A stretch of DNA of 64,000 nucleotides from Aphrophora alni (lineage: Eukaryota; Arthropoda; Insecta; Hemiptera; Aphrophoridae). This document shows, piece after piece, positions 25,560-35,769 of this stretch (position 1 is its first letter; every line of letters begins with the position of its first letter). The stretch covers positions 36,698,368-36,762,367 of the forward strand of contig OY740768.1 in the NCBI GenBank assembly GCA_963513935.1, written 5' to 3'. A program made the position numbers and the translations under genes. Below the pieces are notes generated by a model. It ran no database searches. It had not been told where the DNA came from and saw only the letters and a list, made by a program, of their open reading frames with translations.

Positions 25560-26257
25560 AAAACGGTTGTGAGATATTAAAGACTAAGGAGGTTTTAAAA
25601 CCCACTTGAGTTGCCAGTTCCTAAATTTTTAGTTTCAGCAAGATACGGAGGAAGGGAAAGACTTACAAAACCTCATTTGAAAACTCCCCGTAACAAAACT
25701 CTTGACATGTTACGTATTCTCAGCTGTTCTCGTTGGGAAGCCGATAGGAGTTTTATGTTACGATTATACCGTGCTCTTGATTGATTGCGGATTGATTATG
25801 GTTCTATAGTCTACTCATCTGCAAGACTATAAGCTATTAGGAAGCTTGATTCGGTACATAACTCTGCACTTCCTATTGTTTCTGGAACATTTAGTTCCGA
25901 GTCCAGCTTCTAGTTTAATTGCTGAGACTGGTGAACCATCTCGTTCTCGACGAAGACAGCAACTACAGATGTAATATATTAGTAGTCTGCGCTCAAAAAC
26001 GTATCATCGCACGACATTGTGTTCATAATCCTCTGATGGCTGAACAATACAAATATCGTCACCACCGCACTGCCCCATTTTACATTAGAACTCTTAGAAT
26101 CCTCGCAATTCATTTGGGAATTGTACTTCCTTCAATGTACGAGTATTCTCCATGTTTTATTCCTCCTTGGCTTATTCAAATTACCAACATTCGATTTCTC
26201 GCTGTCCAGGTCCGTGACGTACAGCACTCCTGGTGTAGTCTATCGTCAGTAGTTTAA
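25560..26257 (+). pseudogene. Jockey-like LINE RT C-terminal remnant
   Basis: Piecewise frames give KPHLKTPRNKTLDMLRILS, WEADRSFMLRLYRALD, IDYGSIVYSSARL, IRKLDSVHNSALPIVSGTF, AETGEPSRSRRRQQLQM and PPWLIQITNI. This is the well-known end of Jockey-type RT polyproteins (LLRLYRAL..S.LDYG...Y, then LD..HN..LR...G.F, then A..PSL..RR..L, then PPW). At least four stops and several frame changes interrupt it. A 112-codon frame at 25919 lies in a different frame from the homology and is spurious. Confidence 0.8.
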
Positions 26258-26261
26258 GTAT

Positions 26262-26850
26262 ATCTCTGTTTTTTTACTGAGATCGACATGCCGTCCGTCC
26301 GTCCTTCGTCTATACGTAAGCACGATAGCGGCCACAAAAATGAAGATAGTAACATGAAATTTGATATGGGGGATTATATTGTGCTTATATACTATTGAAT
26401 TCCAGAAAAATCGAAATATAATATAAATGTAAAAATGGTGGTAATTTTAAACAGGTTTTTTCTTTTAATTTACAACACACTATATTAGATAGATATTTCA
26501 ATTCTGTATGTAAATGACACCAATCCCATATCTCTACGATGACAAATAACGAAATTATCGTCAAAAATTTTATTTCAAATCCTGATCTTCCAAGACAATG
26601 TCTTACAACATCCGGCAGGTATAGTCACTAAGAGCGAAGCGAGTAGACTATTAATAGTTTATACATATCTGAGTCCCTTTAGAGACTGGCCGACGCAACG
26701 TCAAGAAAGTAGTGATACAAACGATTACGAGGTTCAGAAAAACTGGGTAACAAATATATACAATGTATACTGAGTAAGACCCCTTGATCTACCAATGCTA
26801 TTTAATATTTCTTACTAGACCCAAGAGACATTACGTTTAGAGAATCTGCT
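26262..26850 (+). repeat. Dispersed repeat R1, copy 1
   Basis: Shares with the other R1 copies: a TCTGTTTTTTGACTGA-type start, ACGTAAGCACGATAGCGGC near 26314, AACATGAAATTTG, ATCTCTACGATGACAAATAA near 26530, AAGAGCGAAGCGAGTAGAC near 26630, and a tail containing GACCCCTTGATCTACCAATG, which recurs in the 62.2-kb copy. Non-coding. No terminal repeats were identified. Confidence 0.7.
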
Positions 26851-27545
26851 TTTACATTGGGGTTGGGTGTGTTCCACGATGTCCCTATTAACTTGTTTTT
26901 TTTTTAATATTGAAGAATTTAAAAAAAAAAAATTTTAAACAATGAACGATGACACATTTTTGGATAGAGAACTTTATTATAAAATAAAAATCACGAATAC
27001 GAGAACCGCTAGCAATTTTTGTTTCATAAGGGGCTTGTGTTTGAAATATTTAGATACTTTCGAGACCAAAGTAAACATTCTGACTTGTAACTAATGAAAA
27101 CAAACTCAGTGTATGCAATAGGTCGTAAAATATAAGGCGTGTTAATTACGTGTCTACCATGATGAATGGTTTGCCCTGTCCGGCACGTGGTTCCACAAGG
27201 ATCATTTGCATGTAAATTATATGAGACCAGTTGGGCAATGGGTATGGGTAACCTACACGGTCATTGGGCAGCTACAGGTGTTGGGCGACTGGCTCTAACA
27301 TTAACCTTCAAGTTATAGCTTTCAACTTAACAGTTCAAAAAAACGTATTCAGATTACAGACGTAAAACCTATATTGCATTTTATTTGACTCATGAAATCT
27401 TTCTCTTATTAGATATATATTTTAACCTCATAGAAATGTAGACTCTCAAAGCTATAAAATATCCAGTGATCATATCAATTTTAAAATGTTTTTATTGACC
27501 TTCAAAAGCGAAAAACCTCTCGGTCATCATTGCTTTATAAAATAA
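26850..27545. other. No gene seen
   Basis: Contains A/T homopolymers and a short patch (27230-27300) in which TTGGGCA-type words recur three times. Nothing else was recognised. Confidence 0.4.
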
Positions 27546-27547
27546 GA

Positions 27548-27640
27548 AGAAGGGAACATAAAATAAAAGCCTCGGTGTCGGAAAATAACAAGAGTTGATC
27601 AAGAAAGATCTAATCCAAGACTATAGTATTATTAAACTAG
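27548..27640 (+). repeat. Dispersed repeat R2, partial copy
   Basis: GTCGGAAAATAACAAGAGTT and CAAGAAAGATCTAATCCAAG match the 5' half of the R2 consensus inferred from the better copies at 49.95, 59.99 and 60.69 kb. Confidence 0.65.
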
Positions 27641-27884
27641 GAATGTGTCTGAACGAAGGGTGGCTTCATTCTTACGCACGCACCATCTCTCAAGCGCGCA
27701 GAGTATTAGGACTGACCCGTACCTGCTGTTGGCCACCCGCATGAGTTTCCTATTCATGCACACCTGCTGTGCTTCACTTGATCAAACTTTCATTGATTTA
27801 ATTTGATATTTTAAAATAAAATTTGTAATATATTGTTATTCTACACTTCGTTAGAAGAAAAATGAGACCTTCCTTCTCGAACAC

Positions 27885-28240
27885 ATTAAATCTGGAGAAG
27901 AAAAAATTTGGATTTGACATTAAATTCCAGTTCGAAATCATATATTACAGTTTTGTTAATGATGGATATACTTTTATTTAACCACATAATGAGGAAAGCG
28001 TAGCGTATAAGTTTTTTAATGCGGTTTTTCCCGAGATGTAAGACAAACTTAGCCATTTAAAGATGGATTAGTTTTTCATTAATTTCTCTTTATTAGGGTC
28101 CGAAGGTAAAGTCAATGACTTTTATAGTTACATGTGTGTAATAGACTTCGACTTTATAAAAATAACTGCCTCTATGACTATGGATCCTAAGTCGTGTGGT
28201 TTTAGCACAAGCTTGATCAGTTTTTTATTCATGTCAAACA
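27885..28240 (+). repeat. Dispersed repeat R3, copy 1
   Basis: Matches 47170-47530 along its length: AAATCATATATTA, TCTCTTTATTAGGGTCCG, GACTTCGACTTTATAAAAAT and AAGTCGTGTGGTTTTAGC. Non-coding, boundaries approximate. Confidence 0.7.
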
Positions 28241-28747
28241 GAACGAAGTGTAAACACAAAATTCAACAACTACAACAAAGTTAATGGTTTGTTTTAAATA
28301 TTGGGCGTTACCCTTCTTAAACAAGCTCCATTTTGAAAAATAACAAAATAAAGTCTTGTTTTTTTTCATTTATAAACCAAATATAGACTAACTATTTTCA
28401 AAGTTAGAAACACAAAGGAAAACCAAAGTGTTTTGTACATGTGTTTCTAGGAACTTGTTTACTTATTTTTATGTAAGGAATCCATTCCCAAATTTTCTTT
28501 GTGTATTTGATGGACATCCTGGTAAGGAACTTTTTAACCTTTGTAGGATTAAATAATGTCTAGTTTTTGTTGCTTATAAATGTAGTATGATTGTCATCTT
28601 ATCCCAAAACTGGTGACAGTTGCTTCTATAAAAAACTAAAAATTGAAAATTAACTATAGTCCGATTTTCGAAAGAATGTCCCTGTCCAAACGGCCCGTGT
28701 GGTGATCCAATTTGCTAAAAGTTTCTAATGAAAATCTTTATCAAATG

Positions 28748-28753
<6 letters not shown>

Positions 28754-28791
<38 letters not shown>
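28754..28791. repeat. (TA)n microsatellite, about 19 units
   Basis: Uninterrupted TA dinucleotides. Confidence 0.95.
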
Positions 28792-28792
<1 letters not shown>

Positions 28793-28889
28793 CAAAAGGA
28801 TAAGTACATTAACCAAAGATTATATTTCAGTTAATTAATTATAACGTTTTGAGAAACATTTTAAGTAGAACTTTCTAACGATAATTTAA

Positions 28890-29390
28890 AGGTGCGTGGC
28901 CGCTTCGCCAGGGACATTCTTTCGATAATCGGACTACCCAGTATATGAAGAATAGTGCAAGTTCGGTAACCATCAAAAATTTTGACCTCTGTTTTTTTTA
29001 ATGACCTTCACATTTCATACTTCAAGAAACCGAAAAAGTGTTTTTCTAAATCCTGTTCATCGTTGTTGTTGTTCTTCTCATGTTACGTAAGCACGATAGA
29101 TAAGAAAATCGACTTGTAAATGTCGAAATGGTGCCCATTTAAAGAGTGTTTTGTTCATATTTCCTGTGTTATTCAATTTATATAGGCCGCTAAATTTGAT
29201 AAAAATTTGCAGATTTCAATTTTGCGTGTAATGGTACTCCACCTCTCTACGATGACAAATAGCGAAGTTACTGTCAAAAAATATAATTTTAAATTCTGAG
29301 CTCCCGAGAAAATGTGATATTCGTCTAGTTACGAGATCTAAAAGGGCTGACTTCAGTGACGTGAGCAAAGGGAGTGGAGACTTTATAATA
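28890..29390 (+). repeat. Dispersed repeat R1, copy 2
   Basis: Contains GACCTCTGTTTTTTTTAATG, TTACGTAAGCACGATAGATA, TGTTCATATTTCCTGTGTTA and CTCTACGATGACAAATAGCG in the R1 order. The upstream part (CCCAGTATATGAAGAATAG, GTTCGGTAACCA) parallels the start of the 48.66-kb copy. Confidence 0.7.
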
Positions 29391-31495
29391 TATTCTAACG
29401 ATACTTATTATATTATAATTTCGGAAATATTATACAAATAAAAATTATGAATTAATTAGTCATACCTTGGATTGTCAACATATAAGGAAAGTTATTAAAT
29501 GATAAAAGTCCAAATAATATACTCTTTAACATTAGCTCTGAAATATTTAATTTTATTTGAACTTATTTTCCAATTACTTTTGTTTTTTATTTTACACTAT
29601 TTGCTCAGGGGGAGCTCTTTAATGAACAATTAATACAGTGAGTGAAATTTTTAACAATACAGAGATTTAGTTTCCAATTAAAGTCTATAATTAGTACAAT
29701 ACCAAATCCACTTTTGTTGTATTCCTATGCAAGTAATCCAGTGCTGATAGTTGAGTGAAGAACTTTCACTTTATTACTTGTTAACGATGTTCACCAAACA
29801 CTACACTGTGCTACGTGATTTATTAATAAAATGATTCACTTCAAATTACCATGAAGATGCACTCCACACTTTGTAGATGTACCTCTTTAATACGGCAACG
29901 AAGATTACTACTGTGTTAAAATACTTTAACAATTATTACTTTACTATTACTATAACTGGAATTTATAACTTATTATAGGAAATACCAATTTCTACATTAA
30001 GAATACTTTTGGCGTTACTTCGCCAACCCTATGCTGTGAGTTTCTCTCCAAGACTTCCCTATATAATTTTTACTTTTTCGATGCTAAAAATCCTTACTCC
30101 CTCTCTCTTAATTTACTTTAAGCATCTACTTTTTGTCAGCCAATCAAATTTTAATGTTTCAAAATTGTGACCGTTTAGAAAATTGTTGTTTCGTTACTTT
30201 TTATGAGTTTTGTGTGTGATTGTCCTTAAGTTTCTAATATTATAGTTATTTATGACTTAATTGCCTACAGTGATTCTGGGTCTAATTTAAGTGTTTTTCT
30301 CTTCTTTTTTTTTTTAAGTTGTGAATGGTGTTCTGACTGATTTATAACATATTTCCCTAACGCTTTACCTTTGTCGGCGATCACTAAACGTTTAACATAT
30401 GTCCAACAAATGTATCTATTTCTATATTCTTTTTAAAATATTAGACCATTACTGGAAAGCTTATTGATTTCGTTATAATATACAAATCTACGAGGCTCGT
30501 TGTCGTCTAGTACACGTTAACTCAGTTCAGAAAACCTCTATACCAACTGTTTTAAACAAACTGATCTATCAAACATTTACTGCAAGGCACAGGAAACCAA
30601 CTTTTGGCCATTACATTTAGAGGTATTACATTCTATGATTAACTTGTTTTAATACACAGTTGACAAATTACATATTTTTTACAAATACAGTGACAAGTTT
30701 AATATTCCTGACTGAAATCACATAAATTATGAGGAAAGTTACACACGAAGCGTGTCCAAGATAAATTATTTTGAATGATGTGAGAAACCAAACAAATTTA
30801 TTTGACGCACGAAACGGAAAACGCCCTAAGTTAATCTGATTTAATTCAACAATGGTGTAGCGTTTGGGCGGACCAATTCTACCTCGTTATGAAAAGGTTT
30901 GGTCAATCAGTGTCAAGCTTGATTGTATTTGACAATTCTTATTTCTGTTTGTGTTGGTCGAAGTTTGACATTTATAAGTATTTATAATAGAAAACTGTAC
31001 ATCATTGAGCTTATAGATTGCTTTTTAAAACCATGGTATAAACACTAAAGTGCGAAAAAAAGATATAGTTTACAATTTATTTCCTTGTTTAAAAGCGAAA
31101 GACTTCTCGGTCATCTAACCTCAAAAACAAGTCTATGTGCCCATCGTGGTACTTACTCAACCCGATCATACAACGTAATACAAGCAGATCCTCTAAATAC
31201 CAAAGAGTTGTTTTCTTGAGGCTTGTAGTAAATCTTTGATAGATCAAATGGTTGACCCAGCCAGAGAGTTTGTTTAAAACAGAGGTTACACACTTTTAAT
31301 GAACCTCTCAATTGTTTATATTACTACTTTCTTGATTTCCTGTCAGCCTCAATTCTGTACATACAGGAAGGGGTCTCCTTCGCTACGCTCATGTCGGAGA
31401 TCTGGGTTGACAATAACTTTGCTATATGTCGTAGTAGAGGATGTGGGTTGGTACATAACATGCAAATTGAAATCTGAAAATTTTTATCTATTATA
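29391..31495. other. AT-rich DNA, no gene seen
   Basis: No domain, repeat arm or RNA gene was recognised. GCGAAAGACTTCTCGGTCAT at 31094-31113 echoes GCGAAAAACCTCTCGGTCAT near 27506, so a small repeat unit is shared between these places. Confidence 0.45.
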
Positions 31496-31499
31496 ATCT

Positions 31500-31735
31500 G
31501 TTATAAGATAGCACAATAGATATAAACAAAAAAAATGTTTAAAATGGCCGCCATTTTGAATTAGATTTTTATGAAGTTCAATAGGGTTCTGTTTTATCAT
31601 ACTATATTCCGCCATAACCAAAATCTTGTTCTTACGTACTGACAACAACATCGGACGAACGACTACTCGAAAATCATTCTTTCTCTTTCCTGAAGTCATG
31701 GAACGTAAAGATCAGTAAAAAACAGAGGTCGAGAT
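31500..31735 (-). repeat. Dispersed repeat R1, minus-strand partial copy
   Basis: Read on the minus strand: GACCTCTGTTTTTTACTGAT, CTTTACGTTCCATGACTTCA, TACGTAAGAACAAG and AAAATGGCGGCCATTTTAAA follow the R1 order. It directly abuts an R2 copy. Confidence 0.7.
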
Positions 31736-31975
31736 TTTTAGCTTTTTTAAAAGAAGAAAGAGAGGACTATAACCCAAGACTAGTCGAAGAAAGGTGTAGA
31801 TCCAGCTAGGAAATCTAGGATTGCCACACCAGTACTCACTATTAGTGAGCCTCTGATGGAATAGCTTATTAATTGCTCACCATACAGCTGATTCGCCGAC
31901 GTAATCTCTTCTTCTTTTAACGCACCGCAGACAGAATTTAGGTGAGTTCCGTGGCAAATCGCACCTAACATTTGG
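31736..31975 (+). repeat. Dispersed repeat R2, copy with 3' half
   Basis: AAGAAAGGTGTAGATCCAGC, CTAGGATTGCCACACCAGTA and CTCACTATTAGTGAGCCTCT match the R2 3' half. In the shared frame it reads SKKGVDPARKSRIATPVLTI, which is also seen in part in other copies. Confidence 0.7.
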
Positions 31976-32124
31976 GTCTATGCATTATTTAAGTTTAAGT
32001 TATCGTTAGGAATTTAAATATAAATTAACACAAGGAAATTGTTAAATGTTGAGCTTGACTTATGAGAAAAACTATACAGTATAACAAACACACAGAACAC
32101 AATTCTCATAAAAAATACGCCTAA

Positions 32125-32169
32125 ATATTAGACGCGTTTCAACGACAAGGTCGTCCTCTTCAGTGATAC
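32125..32169 (-). ncRNA. Hammerhead-ribozyme-like motif, left arm
   Basis: Minus strand: CTGAAGA (complement 32157-32163), stem II ACGAC/GTCGT with a three-base loop, GAAAC, palindromic ACGCGT as a loopless stem III, then GTC. Stem I is damaged: TAATAT faces GTATCA, so this arm pairs less well than its partner. Confidence 0.6.
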
Positions 32170-32235
32170 ACCAGCTACACCAACCAAACCACAACTTTGT
32201 ATACACCAACCAACCACAACCAGTATACTAGTTGT

Positions 32236-32280
32236 GTATCACTGAAGAGGACGACCTTGTCGTTGAAACGCGTCTGATAC
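32236..32280 (+). ncRNA. Hammerhead-ribozyme-like motif, best-preserved
   Basis: Stem I GTATCA (32236-32241) pairs fully with TGATAC (32275-32280). CTGAAGA is at 32242-32248; stem II is ACGAC/GTCGT plus a G-T wobble with a CTT loop; GAAAC is at 32265-32269; stem III is the self-complementary ACGCGT; GTC at 32272-32274 is the expected cleavage triplet, cutting before 32275. One extra G separates CTGAAGA from stem II. A loopless stem III implies that two copies would have to pair with each other to be active. Activity is untested. Confidence 0.7.
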
Positions 32281-32344
32281 TTAGGCGTATTTTTTATGAG
32301 AATTGTGTTCTGTGTGTTTGTTATACTGTATATGGAACTTGGTC

Positions 32345-33040
32345 TTATTAAGATTAATAGTAAAGAATTATTTAGGGTACAGTAATGATTTTGTGATCTT
32401 AAGATTTTATTTAACATATAAATTCAACAGCCATATAATATACCTTAAAAAGTCAATCTTACTAAAGTTAATTTTAATCTAGATTTACCGCCAATCTTCA
32501 CAAATAATTAAGCCATAATAATTTAGCTTTTATAAGACCAATGAACTCATATTGAGAAGACCTTGCATTGTTTAAAAATGTGAGATTAGCAGGTATTTTC
32601 TAATGTGATAAAAGCAAAAAATAATATAACATTTTATTGCATGTAGGGAATCTCCAACTAAAAACTAGATTCTTTGGCGGAAACTTGTTTAGTTGAAGTA
32701 ATTGTGAGAAATAAATGTCAGACAATGAACTGTCACTGACGTTTCAAGGTCATTAACAACATGTGACCATATCTTTGAACCTGTATCGTAACTTCTTCAG
32801 GAACTGACATAAAGGCGTCATAAGATAAGCAATCTTTCTCAAATATAATTCTAAATTTTTGTGAGTTCAAAATAATTTTTAATACATTTTTAAGAACGTA
32901 AATTACTCTCAATATTGTACAAAAACATTTTTGTAACAAGCTTTTTGTACACCATCACAGCACCACTGCCCATGTGGGATGGTACTTAAAGACCTGTCAT
33001 GAAAACCACACTTTCCGATAGCTTAATGGCTTACCAAAAC
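32345..33040. other. AT-rich DNA, no gene seen
   Basis: No recognisable coding or repeat structure. Confidence 0.45.
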
Positions 33041-33310
33041 ACTCCTGAAGCTCGCTTCGGCTCATTTATCGTTCTTGTGAAGTTACTCCCGTTCTTTTTA
33101 TCGATTTTCTCGTCAAACTCGCTTCAGTCTTCTTATGGGCTTTCGTGAAGCTCGACTCGCCCCTTTTGTCGACATTCTCGTGAAGCTCGCTTCGACTTTT
33201 TTGTCACTCGATAAATTCTCCTCTGCCCTTTTATCGACAGAGTCGTGAAGCTCAACTCGGTTGTTTTATCGACACTCTTGTGAAGATGGACTTGATCCTT
33301 TTCTTATACA
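33041..33310 (+). repeat. Minisatellite, about 35-bp unit, roughly 8 copies
   Basis: Degenerate units follow CTCGTGAAGCTCGCTTCGGC then CCTTTTATCGACATT. GTGAAG recurs at about 33077, 33145, 33181, 33245 and 33280 and TTTTATCGA-type blocks alternate with it. One unit is shortened near 33210-33240. The array is more GC-rich than its surroundings. The word GCTCGCTTCG is the complement of the GCGAAGCGAG found at the ends of R1 copies. Confidence 0.85.
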
Positions 33311-35214
33311 ATTTTGATGCTGGTTTCGAGACTCTTAGCGGCCTTATTTTATGTATGATTTACCATAGCAATAAATAATAATACGATTTATTAAAATATA
33401 AGTTTCGGGCTAGTTATTATTGTGAGATATATAGCAGGTAGTCATCACCAAAATGTAGACTTATTAAATAATAATATTTAATAGGTACTATTAATATATT
33501 TTAGACACGCCCATAAGTTTTACATCCTACGCTTTTAAGAATCCACGTGATGTCATTTTGCCATGTGACAAAGACTCCCTTAAATAATTAAAGTTCAAGT
33601 AGAAAACAGTTAAGAAATCTATGTGGATGTTATGTAACAATAGACGATGTGCTGTGATGTTTACATTGTAATAGTTACAATTAATAACAGGGAGTTCAAT
33701 AACCTACGTTCTCGCTTTTATACTTCAAATTGGTTCATTTTGTTTACATCGTTTCCTTTTGTATAGTTACCGACAAAGCCTTTTATAATAACATGTTATA
33801 GTGTGATACTATTTCATGGAGGATAAAACGTGCAATGACCACACGTTGGAACTCGTGTCTTGTGTATAGGAGCACTCTAATAAAATATATTGCAACATCT
33901 TGCAATGGTCACACTAGCCTATAAGTAGCCACAGAAAAATTACAGTAAAAATTGCTGGTACAATAACGTTACAATAGTAACTTTCTCACACACCCATAAA
34001 GAAACAAACTCTAACTAAACCAAAAAAAATATATTAGTCTCCAAAAAAAATACCTATCTGTCCCGACATCATATTAACTACAGAACAACCATTCTTTACA
34101 AACATACACCTAACACTAAAAAAATTATTTTCTGAATTTCTCAGTAAAAAGTTTATTAAAGTATTAAAATACCTTAACTTAATATTACCAACAATATCTT
34201 GGAGCAGAATTCTTTATTTTGTGGATATTTTCATCTCTGAAGTTGGTATACATCTAGTCACTTTATATTTATCAGTGACTAATTGTCAGTAGATTACTAA
34301 GAATATCATTGAACTTTATGAACAAGTTATTGTGGCTTACAAACATAATAACTGTTTCATTAATAATGAATACATTTTCCTAACAATTTCACAATAATTC
34401 CTCCTGATTCGAACACATATTTAAGATGTAATTAAGTTTGTTTATGTTCTTTTATAGATCAAATAAGTCTTACTTTAACTAAAAAGAATGTAAGAAGAGC
34501 ATTAATTCATAAATTTCCCAAGAATTTAACAGACTTTTTAACAATTGTAACAGTATGTCAGAAGACAAGTGATTTTCAAGTCACGTCCGTAACTCCAACT
34601 TAGTTGAACTATACATCAAAACCAATAATATGATCATTTTCAAATTTAGTGCAAAAATAGTGTAAAAAATTACCTACTAGTTGAGCTTTAACAATTTACA
34701 AAATAAAATTAACTTTTCTTTTTTTCCAAGTTGTAATGCATGTAACTGTCAAGTCCGTAACAAAAAAATGGCTGAGATATGAAAGAAAACTTTTAGTCTA
34801 AAATGTATGAAAATAGGTCTAAAGTTGTGACGCTAACCTTTGGATAGCAGGGAACGTAATTTTATATTCCACAATTAATGTATTAATTAATTGTATAGTC
34901 TTAGTCCAATATCTTGACAGTGTGGTTACCATAACGGATGAAACAGAAGAGAACGTGTTACAAATAAATAGAAAAGCGAAGGTCTTTTACGCACAATAAG
35001 GCTTTCATTAACTAAGATCCCAACAACTCGAAAACTATTGAAGCTGAGAATTTTTAAAAGAAACGTAAGTTTGTATGGATACTAAATATGGAAGGTCAAA
35101 AAGAGCACTGTAAATTTTGTTTTAAGAGGAAAATTCTAGCAGTGAAAGTGTTTTAAAAAACTAAACTTCTATCCACCGAAGATTCTTATAACGTTAGAAT
35201 TGCAAAAGTTAAAT
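33311..35214. other. AT-rich DNA, no gene seen
   Basis: Apart from the R4 copy nothing was recognised. Poly-A stretches are frequent. Confidence 0.45.
33960..34055 (+). repeat. Dispersed repeat R4, copy 1
   Basis: TAACTTTCTCACACACCCAT followed by an A-rich CTAAACCAAAAA segment matches the core of the R4 copies at 39.26, 48.15 and 50.43 kb. Confidence 0.5.
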
Positions 35215-35290
35215 AATTGGTCAAGAGAGACCTTATAGAGTTAGGGTTACCACACCCGGGCTCACTATAAATGAACCCCTTAAGGGGAGG
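35215..35290 (+). repeat. Dispersed repeat R2, internal-deletion copy
   Basis: TTGGTCAAGAGAGACCTTAT jumps to AGGGTTACCACACCCGGGCT and CACTATAAATGAACCCCTTA, so the middle of R2 is missing. Confidence 0.6.
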
Positions 35291-35432
35291 TAAATTATCA
35301 AACATTTATGAATATCAGTCTAAAGAAATGAATAGCAGTCTAGTTTATTCATAATGTAGAATAGTAGCTACCAAGATTGTGTTAATAAATGATTACCTTG
35401 ATTTGTCCTTTTTGCAATCTTCTGTATATTCA

Positions 35433-35476
35433 AATGATTACTAGTTTCGACAGAGAACTGTCATCATCAGATCTTC
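35433..35476 (-). ncRNA. Hammerhead-ribozyme-like motif, left arm
   Basis: Minus strand: CTGATGA (complement 35464-35470), one unpaired T, stem II GACAG/CTGTC with a four-base loop, GAAAC (complement ends 35448), palindromic ACTAGT as stem III, GTA, then ATC pairing with GAT before CTGATGA, with a further A-T pair beyond a mismatch. Confidence 0.6.
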
Positions 35477-35671
35477 ACTAAAGTTTTTTAAGAACGAATT
35501 TAGACTACAAATAAAATGAATTTCCATTCAGGATGAATAATGTCAAAAACGAACACACGTTATATAAGATGATAAAATGTAAACACACAACACAGTTACA
35601 AATTAACTATAAAAGTTGATGGATCCTGCTTTTTATTTTTATCGTATAATATGTGTTTTAAAAAAATTATT

Positions 35672-35715
35672 AAAGATCTGACGATGACAGTACTCTGTCG
35701 AAACTAGTAATCGTT
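35672..35715 (+). ncRNA. Hammerhead-ribozyme-like motif, right arm
   Basis: CTGACGA at 35678-35684, one unpaired T, stem II GACAG/CTGTC with a four-base loop, GAAAC at 35700-35704, palindromic ACTAGT, GTA at 35707-35709, then ATC pairing with GAT at 35675-35677. Position 7 of the core is C here and T in the left arm; that position is variable in hammerheads, so the change is tolerated. Confidence 0.62.
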
Positions 35716-35769
35716 TGAAAAACAGAAGATTGGAGACGAACAAATTAAGGTAATCAAATCTTCAACATT

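Larger units (their letters stand above)
32042..32343. mobile_element. Foldback element with two outward hammerhead-like motifs (family B)
   Basis: Inverted arms of about 97 bp (32073-32169 and 32236-32332) are separated by a 66-base centre. A 30-base tail (TTAAATGTTGAGCTTGACTT and on) lies left of the arm and is shared with the copy at 49.46 kb. The flanks AAGGAAATTGTT (32034) and ATGGAACTTGGT (32332) agree at 9 of 12 positions and may be a decayed target duplication. Each arm holds a CTGAAGA...GAAACGCGTC hammerhead-like core facing outward. Interpreted as a non-autonomous Penelope-type element. Confidence 0.7.
35386..35763. mobile_element. Foldback element with two outward hammerhead-like motifs (family C)
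   Basis: Inverted arms of about 110-115 bp (left from GATTACCTTGATTTGTCC at 35390, right ending with the complement of GATTACCTTAATTTG at about 35757) flank a centre of about 150 bp. Arms differ at scattered positions. Each holds a CTGANGA...GAAACTAGTA core facing outward. The sequence is unrelated to families A and B outside the motif, but the plan is identical. Confidence 0.65.

Noticed and set aside
33041..33310. Tandem array considered as a CRISPR array
   Set aside because: Units are contiguous and degenerate without constant repeats and unique spacers, and the window is eukaryotic.
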